Shown: positions 32,906 to 42,588 of the stretch, piece after piece
Position numbering within the stretch: the first letter of the stretch is position 1
Layout: every line of letters begins with the position of its first letter
Assembly (NCBI RefSeq): GCF_043641555.1
Contig: NZ_JBHZRJ010000005.1
Span: 124,001 to 188,000, forward strand
Source: Saccharospirillum alexandrii_A
GTDB taxonomy: Bacteria > Pseudomonadota > Gammaproteobacteria > Pseudomonadales > Natronospirillaceae
DNA length: 64,000 nucleotides
Reading direction: 5' to 3'
Translations under genes and position numbers: made by a program
The notes under the pieces: model-generated
The model's database searches: none
What the model was told of the DNA's origin: nothing
Seen by the model: the letters and a program-made list of their open reading frames with translations, nothing else

Positions 32906-34660
32906 ATGTCTACAACCCTAAGAACGGCCCTGATCGGCATCGTGCTGATTCTGCTCGGTGGCTTTCTCGCCAATCGCATTCAATCTGTTTCCGGAGAGGT
33001 AGATGTCAGCACCGTCCGGTTTGCCGGTAACAACGGGCTGATCACCCACGCACGGCTCTACGTGCCGAACGGGGTCACCAATGACAACCAGGCCCCGGGC
33101 ATTGTGGCCATTCACGGCTACATCAACAGCAATGAAACCCAATCCGGTTTCGCCATTGAGTTTGCCCGCCGCGGTTATGTAGTGCTGGCGCCCGACCAGA
33201 CCGGCCACGGCTATTCAGACGCACCGGCGTTCGCCAACGGCTTTGGCGGTATGGATGCACTCGCTTACATGCAAACCCTGCCGTTTGTGGATACCGACAA
33301 CATCGGTCTTGAAGGCCATTCAATGGGCGGCTGGTCGTCACTGGTCGCCGCTTCTGTCCTGCCGGATGCCTATAAGTCGATCGTGATTGAAGGGTCGTCG
33401 ACCGGTACCTTTGGCGCGCCCGACGGCACCGCCACCTGGCCCCGCAACCTGGCCGTGGTGTTCTCGGCCTACGATGAGTTTTCGCAGCTGATGTGGGGCG
33501 TGGAAGTTCCGACTGATATCCGCTCTACGGACAAACTGAAGACGCTGTTCAATACCGATGAAACCATCGAACCCGGCAAGCTCTATGGCGATATCGACGC
33601 CGGCACGGCCCGCATCCTGTACCAGCCACCGGTCACTCACCCGGGGGATCACCTGTCGACCGAAGCCATTGGCTACGCCATCGACTGGTTTGATCGCACG
33701 CTGGAAGGCGGGCAACCCATTCCCGCGTCAGACCAGATCTGGATGTGGAAAGAACTCGGCACCTTGCTGGCGCTGATCGGCATGGTCTTGCTGATTCCTG
33801 CGATCATCCCTGCGCTTGCCAACACGGCGCCTTTTCAGTCGCTTCAGGGCACCCCTGCCGAACCGAAACCCATTGTCGGCGGCGGCTGGTGGATCGGCGC
33901 GCTGGTGTTCATGGCGCTGCCTGTAGTGACGCTGTTCCCGTTCAAGGGGTTCAGTGAAGCCTGGGGCTGGCAGGCCAGTGCCTGGTTTCCGCAAAACATC
34001 ACCACTCAGGTGATGGTGTGGGCGCTGGGGGTTGGCATCATTTCCCTGGTCTTGTTCATGGTCTGGCACGCACTGCTGAACCGGCAAACCGGTGCAACCG
34101 CGCGCCATTATGGGTTGGCCACCAGCCAGGGTTTCTCGTTATCGGTTGTGGTCCGCTCGCTGGGTCTGGCGTTGGCGGTGGTCGGCGTTCTGTACGCGTC
34201 ACTGATCGCCACGGCTTATGTGTTTGATACCGACTACCGGTTCTGGGTATTCGCCATTAAGCCGCTGAGCGCGTTGCAATTGCGCATCGCCCTAGTTTAC
34301 GCCGTGCCCTTCTGCCTGTTCTTTACCGTGGTTGGCATTCTGCTGCATGGCCAGTTGCGCAACGGAAACTGGAGCTTCCGGCGGGAACTGTTCGTCAACT
34401 GGGTGCTGCTGATGGGTGGCTACGCCGTGCTGCTGATCGTTCAGTACACGCCCTTGTTCCTGGGCGGCAGCATGACCATTGCCTCTGAACCGCTGTGGAC
34501 CATCATCGCCTTCCAGTTCCTGCCGCTGATGACCATTGCCGCCCTGGTGTTTACCGTGGCCTACCGGACTACCGGCACGGTGTACACGGGTGCGTTCATC
34601 AACGGTTTGCTGGTAACCGGTGTGGTGGTTGCCAGCCAGGCAACACACTACGCGTTCTGA
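32906..34660 (+). CDS. Membrane-anchored alpha/beta hydrolase with C-terminal multi-pass domain
   Basis: This 584-aa protein has an N-terminal membrane helix (residues about 6-24), an alpha/beta hydrolase domain (about 40-285) with IVAIHGYINSN, the nucleophile Ser139 in GHSMGG and a likely catalytic His in THPGDHLST, and then seven or so membrane helices (about 288-584). The hydrolase part resembles prolyl-oligopeptidase or dienelactone-hydrolase-like esterases and should face the periplasm. The C-terminal membrane domain is not recognised. The substrate is unknown. It is probably a separate transcription unit from the atzF operon, being 308 bp downstream. Confidence 0.75.
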   Translation: MSTTLRTALIGIVLILLGGFLANRIQSVSGEVDVSTVRFAGNNGLITHARLYVPNGVTNDNQAPGIVAIHGYINSNETQSGFAIEFARRGYVVLAPDQTGHGYSDAPAFANGFGGMDALAYMQTLPFVDTDNIGLEGHSMGGWSSLVAASVLPDAYKSIVIEGSSTGTFGAPDGTATWPRNLAVVFSAYDEFSQLMWGVEVPTDIRSTDKLKTLFNTDETIEPGKLYGDIDAGTARILYQPPVTHPGDHLSTEAIGYAIDWFDRTLEGGQPIPASDQIWMWKELGTLLALIGMVLLIPAIIPALANTAPFQSLQGTPAEPKPIVGGGWWIGALVFMALPVVTLFPFKGFSEAWGWQASAWFPQNITTQVMVWALGVGIISLVLFMVWHALLNRQTGATARHYGLATSQGFSLSVVVRSLGLALAVVGVLYASLIATAYVFDTDYRFWVFAIKPLSALQLRIALVYAVPFCLFFTVVGILLHGQLRNGNWSFRRELFVNWVLLMGGYAVLLIVQYTPLFLGGSMTIASEPLWTIIAFQFLPLMTIAALVFTVAYRTTGTVYTGAFINGLLVTGVVVASQATHYAF

Positions 34661-34695
34661 GGGTCAATGGCCTGATTACGCCTTAACACCTGCCT

Positions 34696-34734
34696 AAAAA
34701 AAATGCGCCCCCGGAACTGTGCTTCCGGGGGCGC
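34696..34734 (-). terminator. Intrinsic terminator of the Amt-GGDEF-EAL gene
   Basis: A perfect 12-bp stem GCGCCCCCGGAA / TTCCGGGGGCGC (34705-34734) with a 6-nt loop is followed on the minus strand by a run of eight T (seven A's plus AAT on the plus strand). It lies 23 bp past the gene's stop codon. Confidence 0.9.
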
Positions 34735-34757
34735 ACCTTGCTAAAAGCCCGGGATGG

Positions 34758-37700
34758 TCACCGCGGCATCATTCTGACATCACTCAAACTCGCCAACGGC
34801 ATGGGCTTGCCAAGATGGAAACCCTGCGCAAAGTTGATGCCGAGCCGGCAGAGTTCATCCCGAATGTCAGCCGATTCAACGAATTCGGCGATGGTTTTCA
34901 GCCCCATTTCCTGGCCAATATTATTGATGGAGGCCACCATCACGTTGGCCGTTGAGTCGTTGCAAATGTCTTTGACAAAAACACCGTCAATTTTGATGTA
35001 GTCCACCGGCAAATTCTTCAGATAACCAAATGAAGACACCCCGGAACCAAAGTCGTCCAACGAAAATTCACACCCTATGGCGTTCAGTGTCGCCATAAAA
35101 TGAAGCGCACTGCTCAGGTTGGCGATCGCACTTGTTTCCGTAATTTCAAAGCAGACCGATTCCGGTGGTACCTGGTGGTGCTCCATCAACTGCAAGACAA
35201 ACGTCAGAAACTCAGGGTTGGTCAGCGAATCGGCCGTGAGATTAATGGAGTAGTGGCCAGGGGACTGGCGTTTCCGGCGATGGTAGTCGCCGATCCAGGC
35301 CAGAATGTTGGAGACGACCCAGCGGTCGATGGCCGTGGCCACGTTGTAACGCTCCGCTGCTGGCATAAAGGCACCCGGGGGAATGATCGTGCCGCTGGTG
35401 TCGAGCATGCGCACCAGCACTTCGTAGCGAGGAATGGTTTTACCGTCTGCCTTGAGCGGGACAATCGGCTGCACGTACAGGCGGAGGCGATCGTTATCCA
35501 GCGCTGAATGGATCCGGTTTACCCATTGCATTTCATCCTTACGCTCCAGCAGTTGGCTGTCGTCGGGTTCGAACAGGTGTACCCGGTTGCGCCCTGCTTC
35601 CTTGGCGGCATAACAGGCCGCATCGGCCGCGCTTAGCAGCGGCGCCAGGCTCATGCCATGGTCACTCACCGGTACCAGCCCAATGCTAACCCCCACCGCG
35701 AAGGATTGATTACTCCAGAAAAACCGAAAATTCGTCACCAGTTCGCGAATGCTTTCAGCAACGTGCAAGGCCTCTTCCACGTCACACCGGTACAGCAGAA
35801 TTCCGAACTCATCTCCGCCCAGGCGAGCAAGCACATCGACATCCCTGACCCGGCTGCGGAACAGCGCCGCAAGCTGTCGCAGCAGTTCATCCCCGGCGAT
35901 GTGTCCGCAGGTGTCATTGACGACCTTGAACTGATCCAGGTCGAGGTAACACATGACGTGAGAGTGTTCGGTTTCCTGCGCATCGGACAGCAACGTTGCC
36001 AGAATACGTTCGAATTCGGCACGGTTTATCAACCCGGTCAGGGCATCGTGTGACGCCTGATAACTGAGATCCCGGGCCAGTTGGCGCGGTATGGTAATAT
36101 CGCTGAAGGTGAGCACGGCGCCGATCAGCCGGCCTTCGGAATCGCGAATCGGGGCGGCGGCGTCCTGAACGGAAATGCTCTTGCCATCCCGGCGGTGCAA
36201 GGCACGATGAACCGCGATGGTGTTACCCCTGCTGTTGGCCGAACGTCGCATCAACCGGGATACCGGATTTTCCAATGGTTCACCGGATATCTCATTCACC
36301 AGTTCATACACGTCGGTCAGGGGTTGGCCGGCGGCGTCCGCCATCGGCCAGCCGGTTAGCTCTTCGGCCACCGGATTCATATAGGTGATTCGACCGGCTC
36401 TGTCGGTGGTGATCACACCATCGGCCACGGCCGCCAGTGTCACCTGGGCCAGATTTTTTTCGGTGTACAACTGGTCTTCCATCCGGCGCCGTTCGGTAAT
36501 GTCCCTCACGATGCCGGTATAGTGACCGGGCCCTTCGTCGGTACCCAGCGTTACCGTTAGTTCGGCCAAAAAGGTGCTGCCATCCCAGCGACGACACTGG
36601 ACTTCCTGCCGGGTTTCTCCACCCGGTAGTGGCAAGAGGGTTTCGGGCCGCCAGTTGTCTTCGACCAGTAGCTGGTGCAGGCGCACTGTCCCGGTTTCTC
36701 CCGGCAAGGCAAACAACCGCTGCGAGCCCGGATTAAAACTGGTCAACAAGCCGTCGGCCTGGAAGGTAACAATGCCATCTCGAATGTCGCGCACAATTGC
36801 CTGGGTTTTCTCCACCGCCAGACCCAGCGCACGAATCACCCGGTTATACTGACTGGCAATCTGACCCACTTCCGTAAAGGGTTCGACGGGCACTTCACCG
36901 TGAAAATCACCGGCGCGGGCATCGCCTTCCATGTGCTCCAGCAATTCGATCAGTTCAGTGCGGGTACCGTGTTCGGAAATATTCAGGCCCAACCGTTCCG
37001 CCTCCGGTGTAACCCGCAACGGTATCCGTCGCTTCATCAGCCACAACACCAGATAGGCAACACCAAAACTCCAGGCGGCGCACACCAGAATGCCTTCCAA
37101 CTGCACCAGGAATTGGTCAGCGACGCTCAACCCGGTACCCAGTAACCCGGGGTCACCAAACAAGGCAACCGCCAGCGTGCCCCAGATACCCGCGGCCAGA
37201 TGCACGGGCACAGCGCCGACGGCATCGTCCAGGCGCCAGCGCAACAGGGCGTATTCCGCCAACTTCATGACCAGCCCGCCAATGGCCCCGATCAGCACAG
37301 CGTCAGGAGCAGAAATGGCGTGAGCGCTGGCCGTCACCGCCACCAGCCCGGCCAACAGGCCGTTGATGGGTTGAATGGCATCGGTGAAGCCGCGCAAGCG
37401 CCAGTTCAACGCAATAACTACCGCGACACCGGCCACCCCGCCCAACAAGGTGTTTACCACAATGCCCGGTACCGCCGCGTTGGCGCTAAGCGTGCTGCCA
37501 CCATTGAAACCAAACCAGCCAAAAAACAGCAACAGCGCGCCGAGCATGGCCATGGGCAGGTTGGAGCCGGGAATCGTAAGGGACGGGTCATCCTGGTCGA
37601 AGCGCCCTGAACGCGGGCCGATCAGCATAAGCACCGCCAGAGCAACCCACCCGCCAACGCTGTGCACCACGGTCGCGCCGGCAAAGTCAACAAAGCCGGC

Positions 37701-38159
37701 CGCACCCAACCAGCCCTGACCATCGGAAAAACTGCCCGCCCACACCCAATGCCCGAACACCGGGTATATAAGCCCGGCCACCAAAGCCCCCAAGGTGAGG
37801 TAAACGCCAAATCGCAACCGTTCTGCGGTCGCCCCGGAAATGATGGTGACCGAAGTGGCGCAGAACATGGCCTGAAACAGGAAGAAGGCCGATAACCAGG
37901 CATCGGTATGGCCAACATCGGGTAAAAAGTGGCTGGTGCCCAGCCAACCGGTCTGGCTGAGCCCAAACATGATGCCGAACCCATACAGCCAGTAGAGCAA
38001 TACCGACAACGCAAAATCGGCCATGTTCTTAAGCGCAACGTTAATGGCATTCTTGCTGCGGGTAAGGCCGGCTTCCAGGCACAGGAAACCCAGCTGCATG
38101 TTGAAGACCAGGGCTGAACAGAGCACCAGCCAGAAGACATCGATGAGCGGTTTTTCCAT
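34758..38159 (-). CDS. Ammonium transporter fused to PAS-PAS-GGDEF-EAL
   Basis: This 1133-aa protein joins an 11-helix Amt channel (about 1-380) to a c-di-GMP module. The Amt part keeps the twin histidines of the pore, His166 in TVVHSVGG and His320 in VPVHLAAG, and the family signature region SGATAERLRFG. A linker with LNISEHGTRTELIELL follows, then two PAS domains (about 450-560 and 570-690). GGDEF is intact at 780-784, with an I-site RDVD at 771-774. The EAL domain (about 885-1125) has EVL at 912-914 and keeps EITET, DDFGSG and the AEFVE glutamate. It may sense ammonium and adjust c-di-GMP synthesis or breakdown. Transport itself may be secondary. Confidence 0.93.
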   Translation of the reverse strand: MEKPLIDVFWLVLCSALVFNMQLGFLCLEAGLTRSKNAINVALKNMADFALSVLLYWLYGFGIMFGLSQTGWLGTSHFLPDVGHTDAWLSAFFLFQAMFCATSVTIISGATAERLRFGVYLTLGALVAGLIYPVFGHWVWAGSFSDGQGWLGAAGFVDFAGATVVHSVGGWVALAVLMLIGPRSGRFDQDDPSLTIPGSNLPMAMLGALLLFFGWFGFNGGSTLSANAAVPGIVVNTLLGGVAGVAVVIALNWRLRGFTDAIQPINGLLAGLVAVTASAHAISAPDAVLIGAIGGLVMKLAEYALLRWRLDDAVGAVPVHLAAGIWGTLAVALFGDPGLLGTGLSVADQFLVQLEGILVCAAWSFGVAYLVLWLMKRRIPLRVTPEAERLGLNISEHGTRTELIELLEHMEGDARAGDFHGEVPVEPFTEVGQIASQYNRVIRALGLAVEKTQAIVRDIRDGIVTFQADGLLTSFNPGSQRLFALPGETGTVRLHQLLVEDNWRPETLLPLPGGETRQEVQCRRWDGSTFLAELTVTLGTDEGPGHYTGIVRDITERRRMEDQLYTEKNLAQVTLAAVADGVITTDRAGRITYMNPVAEELTGWPMADAAGQPLTDVYELVNEISGEPLENPVSRLMRRSANSRGNTIAVHRALHRRDGKSISVQDAAAPIRDSEGRLIGAVLTFSDITIPRQLARDLSYQASHDALTGLINRAEFERILATLLSDAQETEHSHVMCYLDLDQFKVVNDTCGHIAGDELLRQLAALFRSRVRDVDVLARLGGDEFGILLYRCDVEEALHVAESIRELVTNFRFFWSNQSFAVGVSIGLVPVSDHGMSLAPLLSAADAACYAAKEAGRNRVHLFEPDDSQLLERKDEMQWVNRIHSALDNDRLRLYVQPIVPLKADGKTIPRYEVLVRMLDTSGTIIPPGAFMPAAERYNVATAIDRWVVSNILAWIGDYHRRKRQSPGHYSINLTADSLTNPEFLTFVLQLMEHHQVPPESVCFEITETSAIANLSSALHFMATLNAIGCEFSLDDFGSGVSSFGYLKNLPVDYIKIDGVFVKDICNDSTANVMVASINNIGQEMGLKTIAEFVESADIRDELCRLGINFAQGFHLGKPMPLASLSDVRMMPR

Positions 38160-38437
38160 GAAGCGGCTACCTAACCAGCGGTTGCATCATTAACCCTCAG
38201 TAATACAAGGCTCCGGATCAAACCCTGTTCTAGCAAGATTCAAACCAGCCGGAAACGCCGGCAGTGGTAGTCGGCCACGCCCTTTTCGGCCCCCCATGCA
38301 CCAGGTTGTGGCATTCATCGAGCCGCGCACTAAAAAGCAGCCTGCTGATGTCAATCGGGCGCCTTCGGGAGGTATGATGGTGGCGCAATCGGGTTCTACG
38401 CCCGCCCCCCCCCTTTACTGAAGAGAAGACGGTGACA

Positions 38438-38761
38438 ATGCACAGCGTAACAGCGCTCGAACTGGCGACATGGTTGAACGATGCTACCCAAGACACCCCC
38501 GTGCTGCTCGACGTACGAGAGCCCTGGGAATATGAGACCTGCCGGATTGAGGGGTCGTTGGCGATGCCCATGAATTCGGTTCCGGATAAGCTGCCTGAAC
38601 TGGACACCCAACAGCCGATCGTATGCATCTGCCATCATGGCGTGCGCAGCAGGCAAGTCGCGATGTATCTGGAGCAGCAGGGAATCACCAACGTTTACAA
38701 TCTGACCGGTGGCGTGCATGCCTGGGCCCTGGAAGTCGACAGCACCATGCCGACGTATTAA
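38438..38761 (+). CDS. Rhodanese-like sulfurtransferase
   Basis: This 107-aa single rhodanese domain has LLDVREPWEYETCRIEGSLA (split: LLDVREPWEYE and RIEGSLAMP) and the active-site loop CHHGVRS, where the Cys would carry the persulfide. The loop has six residues, as in GlpE-type single-domain proteins. There is no signal peptide. A GTG at 38432 is an alternative start two codons upstream. It lies 122 bp before selO in the same direction. A shared role in sulfur or redox homeostasis is possible, but is only suggested by position. Confidence 0.9.
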   Translation: MHSVTALELATWLNDATQDTPVLLDVREPWEYETCRIEGSLAMPMNSVPDKLPELDTQQPIVCICHHGVRSRQVAMYLEQQGITNVYNLTGGVHAWALEVDSTMPTY

Positions 38762-38883
38762 GGGTTGCAAAAACGGCCTGCCAAACCCACTCAAGTCGCA
38801 AAGCAGATGAAAACGGCGTGCTGTTCCCTGGGCCTCGCGTGCCTGAGTTTGCCCAGTTCATTCAAGTAACGAGGAGCGTTGCC

Positions 38884-40668
38884 ATGCCAGCCAATGATTC
38901 GATTCCTACTCAGCCGATATCGCCCACCGGCCCGGCCACGGGTTCAACGCTCGCGGATCTGGCGGCGATGGCCGACTACTCGCTGATGGACGCGCTCACG
39001 GCCGATCCGGATGCGACCGCAGACGGCGCCGACTATTCGCCAAGGCAAGTGTTCTCGGGCCACTACGTGCCCGTGGCACCAACGCCGATCGAAAACCCCG
39101 AGTACGTCGCACACAGCAAGACGCTGTTCCACGAACTCGGCCTCGACGACAGCCTGGCCAAGTCTCCCGACTTTATGGCCATGTTCTCGGGCAATCTGAC
39201 CCAGGTTCCGGAACCGCTGCGCCCAGTGGGCTGGGCCACCGGCTATGCACTCTCGATCTACGGCACCGAGTACTACCAGCAGTGCCCATTCCAGACCGGC
39301 AACGGCTATGGCGACGGGCGCGCGGTGTCGGTACTAGAGGCAGTAGCCAACGGCAAACGCTGGGAAATGCAGTTGAAAGGCGGCGGGCGAACGCCCTATT
39401 GCCGGGGTGCCGATGGCCGTGCTGTGTTGCGCTCCAGCGTTCGGGAGTTTCTGGCACAGGAACACATGCATGCACTCGGAGTGCCCACGTCACGGTCGCT
39501 CAGTTTGTACGTTTCCAAAACCGAACAGGTCCGTCGGCCCTGGTACTCGGAGGGGTCTCGCTCCGAGAACCCGGACATAATGGTGCTGGAACCCGTCGCT
39601 ATTTCCACACGGGTGGCACCCTCTTTTATTCGGGTCGGCCAGCTCGAATTGTTCGGGCGTCGCGCGCGCAAGAACGAACACCCAAACGCCATGGCAGAAC
39701 TCGAACAACTGATGTTGCACCTGATCGATCGGGAATACCCCGGAGAAATCGACCCGAGCCTGAGCACGGGCCAGAAAGTCGTCGCGCTGGCGCGCCTGTT
39801 CCGAGCCCGGCTCACCCGGCTTGTCGCCAACTGGATACGGGTTGGTTACTGCCAGGGCAATTTTAACAGCGACAACTGCGCCGCCGGTGGGTTCACACTC
39901 GACTACGGCCCGTTCGGTTTCTGCGATGCATTCGACCCTGTGTTTCAGCCCTGGACGGGCGGTGGTCAACATTTCTCGTTCCTGAACCAGCCTGCCGCCG
40001 CAGAGCGCAACTTTTACTCGTTTTGCTCAGCCTTGCAGCCACTGCTGGTCTCGGACCAGGACAGCCTGAAAAAGCTGATCGATGTTCACCATGAGTTCCC
40101 GGCGGTCATGCAAGCTGAACTTGAAACCATGTGGGCCGCCAAACTTGGGTTGCCCGCCTTCGACGAGCCCTTGTTCAAAGAACTGGTATCGCTGATGGCG
40201 CAAACTCCGGTTGATTACACCCTCTTTTTCCGTGAGCTGTCATCCCTGCCCGACGACATCGCTGCACTGAAGACCAGCTTTTACAACGAAACAGACAGTG
40301 CCGGGCCCGCGATGCGATCCCTGTATTCGACCGACCCGGAAGGCATGGACAAGCGCTGGTCACAGTGGCTTGCCCAATGGCAGTCACTCCTCAACAGCGG
40401 GTCTGACCATACGCCGCCCCGTTCCCGTGAAGACATTACGCGGCACATGAAACTCGCAAACCCGAAATACACCCTGCGGGAATGGTTTGTGGTGCCTGCG
40501 TATCAGCAAGCGAAGCAAGGCGACTATTCACTGGTGCATGAACTGCAAGAGGTGATGACTCAGCCATACGCGGAACAATCGGATGCGGTTGAAGAAAAAT
40601 ACTATCGGCTAAAGCCGTTGCAGTTTTTTGATGCGGGTGGCTGGTCGCATTACAGTTGTTCGTCGTAA
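38884..40668 (+). CDS. selO: Protein adenylyltransferase SelO (YdiU)
   Basis: This 594-aa pseudokinase-fold enzyme transfers AMP from ATP to Ser/Thr/Tyr of target proteins, as shown for E. coli SelO in the oxidative stress response. Family features visible here are FSGHYVPVAPTPIENP, the Gly-rich QLKGGGRTPYCRGADGRAV, the conserved NSDNCAAGGFTLDYGPFGF segment and the C-terminal CSS, where Cys592 occupies the position of selenocysteine in eukaryotic SelO. GAGGAG lies 7 bp before the ATG at 38884. The longer frame upstream overlaps the rhodanese gene and is not conserved. It is single-copy here with no partner required. Confidence 0.92.
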   Translation: MPANDSIPTQPISPTGPATGSTLADLAAMADYSLMDALTADPDATADGADYSPRQVFSGHYVPVAPTPIENPEYVAHSKTLFHELGLDDSLAKSPDFMAMFSGNLTQVPEPLRPVGWATGYALSIYGTEYYQQCPFQTGNGYGDGRAVSVLEAVANGKRWEMQLKGGGRTPYCRGADGRAVLRSSVREFLAQEHMHALGVPTSRSLSLYVSKTEQVRRPWYSEGSRSENPDIMVLEPVAISTRVAPSFIRVGQLELFGRRARKNEHPNAMAELEQLMLHLIDREYPGEIDPSLSTGQKVVALARLFRARLTRLVANWIRVGYCQGNFNSDNCAAGGFTLDYGPFGFCDAFDPVFQPWTGGGQHFSFLNQPAAAERNFYSFCSALQPLLVSDQDSLKKLIDVHHEFPAVMQAELETMWAAKLGLPAFDEPLFKELVSLMAQTPVDYTLFFRELSSLPDDIAALKTSFYNETDSAGPAMRSLYSTDPEGMDKRWSQWLAQWQSLLNSGSDHTPPRSREDITRHMKLANPKYTLREWFVVPAYQQAKQGDYSLVHELQEVMTQPYAEQSDAVEEKYYRLKPLQFFDAGGWSHYSCSS

Positions 40669-40763
40669 TTCTTCTGCGCTCGAACATTCAAGTGCTCGGG
40701 AGAGTATTCACAGGTACACGATTTAGTGTTGCTACTGCGAAGTTGACCCAGTCGTTTGGTACT

Positions 40764-40976
40764 CTAATTGGTACAAGAGCATACGTTCCTGTCCCGGGGG
40801 GATAACCTGGGCGTTCCGGGACGTGGAGGGTTATAGCTATAGTCTTTTCCGGACAATAAACACATGTCTTTGCAAGACTGTTCTTCTTTATTCAGCCAAA
40901 GTTGTGCTGTAAGCGTAAAAACAGCTAGGACCAGGAGCATAACGATGGCATAAACAACCACTTCTCGAAAGTACAT
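40764..40976 (-). CDS. Small single-pass membrane protein, unknown
   Basis: This 70-aa protein has one N-terminal membrane helix (VVVYAIVMLLVLAVFTLTA, residues 6-24) and a cysteine-containing periplasmic tail (SCKDMCLLSGKDY, CSCTN) that could form two disulfides. I do not recognise it. No strong ribosome-binding site is seen upstream. It belongs to a cluster of four to five small minus-strand genes (40.8-42.5 kb) that may be one variable locus. Confidence 0.5.
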   Translation of the reverse strand: MYFREVVVYAIVMLLVLAVFTLTAQLWLNKEEQSCKDMCLLSGKDYSYNPPRPGTPRLSPRDRNVCSCTN

Positions 40977-41040
40977 CTTCTTGGTACCTATTTTTTTCTG
41001 TTGAAAGCGATGGGACCCTTTAACAATCTAGAGCTCTTCT

Positions 41041-41376
41041 TTAGTTATTTTCAAATGAAGCATAGGAATAGTGATTTCTTCGAAAGAATAAAGATTTTTG
41101 ATGAACGACTTTAACATCATCACCTATTCTCGGGGTTGGCGTTCCATTATACGACCCTGCGGTGTTCATACCATTAAATCGCACAACCAACTGATTCTCT
41201 GACCCAGTGCTTGTTTCTAGCTTGTGATAATCAAGAACCACACCGGATCCATTGGAAACTTTAATAAAGAAAGTTGACTCAACAGCAACCAATGCAAACA
41301 GGAGCAAAAAGAAGAAAACAATTACTACTTGCCTTAAGTGGCGCCTTATCTGAATAGCCAAAAACTGTAGATTCAT
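41041..41376 (-). CDS. Small membrane-anchored protein, unknown
   Basis: This 111-aa protein has one membrane helix (residues about 15-34, VVIVFFFLLLFALVAVES) and a mainly beta-strand C-terminal domain of about 75 residues (GVVLDYHKLETSTGSENQLV). The ATG at 41376 has AGAGG 6 bp upstream; the frame opens six codons earlier. No family is recognised. AT-rich and similar in base composition to its neighbours in the small-gene cluster. Confidence 0.55.
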   Translation of the reverse strand: MNLQFLAIQIRRHLRQVVIVFFFLLLFALVAVESTFFIKVSNGSGVVLDYHKLETSTGSENQLVVRFNGMNTAGSYNGTPTPRIGDDVKVVHQKSLFFRRNHYSYASFENN

Positions 41377-41438
41377 TAAAACCTCTTTACACAATCAATT
41401 TCCTGATTTACCTCTAGATTAGAACCTTCCAAAAACGT

Positions 41439-41651
41439 CTAACTCTCATCAAAAAAGAACACTATGAAATTCACCAGGGACATGAACAAGAAGATCGATA
41501 CTCCAGATATATAGGTAACTGTTAATACTTTCACCTTAACTGAGGTGATTTTGTTAGGTGGAAGAATCTTTCCATTTCTCAAACCCCTAAGCGCAATAAC
41601 ACCGAAAAAAGCAAACCCAGCGAAGAATAAAGCTACTATTAATCTCGCCAT
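41439..41651 (-). CDS. Small two-helix membrane protein, unknown
   Basis: This 70-aa protein has two membrane helices (about residues 2-20 and 43-63). The start is the ATG at 41651 because AGGGGGAGG stands just upstream. The frame is open for another 315 nt upstream, but that part overlaps the neighbouring gene at 41686 in a different frame. It is probably cotranscribed with that gene, which ends 34 bp before. Function unknown. Confidence 0.55.
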   Translation of the reverse strand: MARLIVALFFAGFAFFGVIALRGLRNGKILPPNKITSVKVKVLTVTYISGVSIFLFMSLVNFIVFFFDES

Positions 41652-41685
41652 TTGCCTCCCCCTACTGCTTGCATACTTGTCAGAT

Positions 41686-41973
41686 CTAGTTTGACTCATT
41701 CCCATACAGCCTGGCACCATAGACAATGTGTATATACAAGAAAACAGGAATGACAATAGCGTAGGCCACCGTGACAATACCGCTGTGTTCCAATGATTGA
41801 CGGTATGTCGGTGCGACGCGGCCAAAAGAAAAGATGTAGCACAAAAGCCTGGATACGTTAATGAAGGGCCATGCCACAACAAGAAAAATAAACCATAAGA
41901 CAGTGGCAACGACAAAGGTCTTTGCCAGTGACTCGAATGCAGATACAAACCCACCAATGCCTTCATCGTACAC
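41686..41973 (-). CDS. Small membrane protein, unknown
   Basis: This 95-aa protein has two hydrophobic segments (residues about 18-37 and 66-84) separated by a cytoplasmic or periplasmic loop (SFGRVAPTYRQSLEHSG). The arrangement 'helix - R-rich loop - helix' and the segment VLWFIFLVVAWPFINVSRLL suggest an integral protein of a small-subunit type. I do not recognise it. It is the first of a tandem pair with the gene at 41439. Confidence 0.55.
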   Translation of the reverse strand: MYDEGIGGFVSAFESLAKTFVVATVLWFIFLVVAWPFINVSRLLCYIFSFGRVAPTYRQSLEHSGIVTVAYAIVIPVFLYIHIVYGARLYGNESN

Positions 41974-42063
41974 TATTCACCTCAATACTTACTTACCAAC
42001 TGACGATTGTTCACACACAGCGCATAACCCAAGATGTACAGGTCCAATTTTCACCAGGCTGAA

Positions 42064-42549
42064 TCAATACCTCTCAAGCAGAGAAAATCCTTGAAAGTAA
42101 CCACGCGACTCCATTTCTTCTACTGGCCAGGCATAGTTATTCACGACGCGTGACCAGACTAAGGCCATCTCATCAACACCATTCATTGTAAGCATAAAAC
42201 TAAAGCCTTCCACCCAGGCATCTTGCGCAGCGAATGCGTAGATAATTGCATGAGTTTTGTATCGAACGAGCGTAAAATTATAAGGCATTTCGTACCATTC
42301 GTCGTTCCTTTTGGTCACCACAACGACATCTGTGCCGTCTATTCTTATCAGGATCTCCGAGTTGTATGGCTGGCCCGGGTAGTCTCCTTGCAGTTCCAGG
42401 CCAGAGATTTCCCCTACCCACTCCCCATCAAGCTGACTGAATATAGCTTCTGAGGCTGCCCGGAATTCTTCAAACTCTTCCGCTGAATCGAATGCAAAGG
42501 AGAGCGAAGTGCTTAGAAATATAGATATCAACAAAAATACATACTTCAT
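42064..42549 (-). CDS. Exported protein of unknown function
   Basis: This 161-aa protein has a Sec signal peptide (residues about 1-18, FLLISIFLSTSLSFAFD). The mature part contains WVGEISGLELQGDYPGQPYN and DGTDVVVVTKRNDEWYEM, a small beta-barrel-like composition with many aromatic residues. I see no known domain. The ATG at 42549 is selected because it starts the signal peptide. The longer frame would run through the strong hairpin at 42589. Confidence 0.6.
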   Translation of the reverse strand: MKYVFLLISIFLSTSLSFAFDSAEEFEEFRAASEAIFSQLDGEWVGEISGLELQGDYPGQPYNSEILIRIDGTDVVVVTKRNDEWYEMPYNFTLVRYKTHAIIYAFAAQDAWVEGFSFMLTMNGVDEMALVWSRVVNNYAWPVEEMESRGYFQGFSLLERY

Positions 42550-42588
42550 GAGTGCCTCAAAGCTTAAAAATGTTATAAGCCCTTTATC

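Noticed and set aside
38623..38883. N-terminal extension of SelO overlapping rhodanese
   Set aside because: The sequence is the rhodanese gene read in another frame, and a good ribosome-binding site precedes the ATG at 38884.
40600..40668. Selenocysteine-containing SelO
   Set aside because: The C-terminal position has a Cys codon, not an in-frame TGA, as in typical bacterial SelO.
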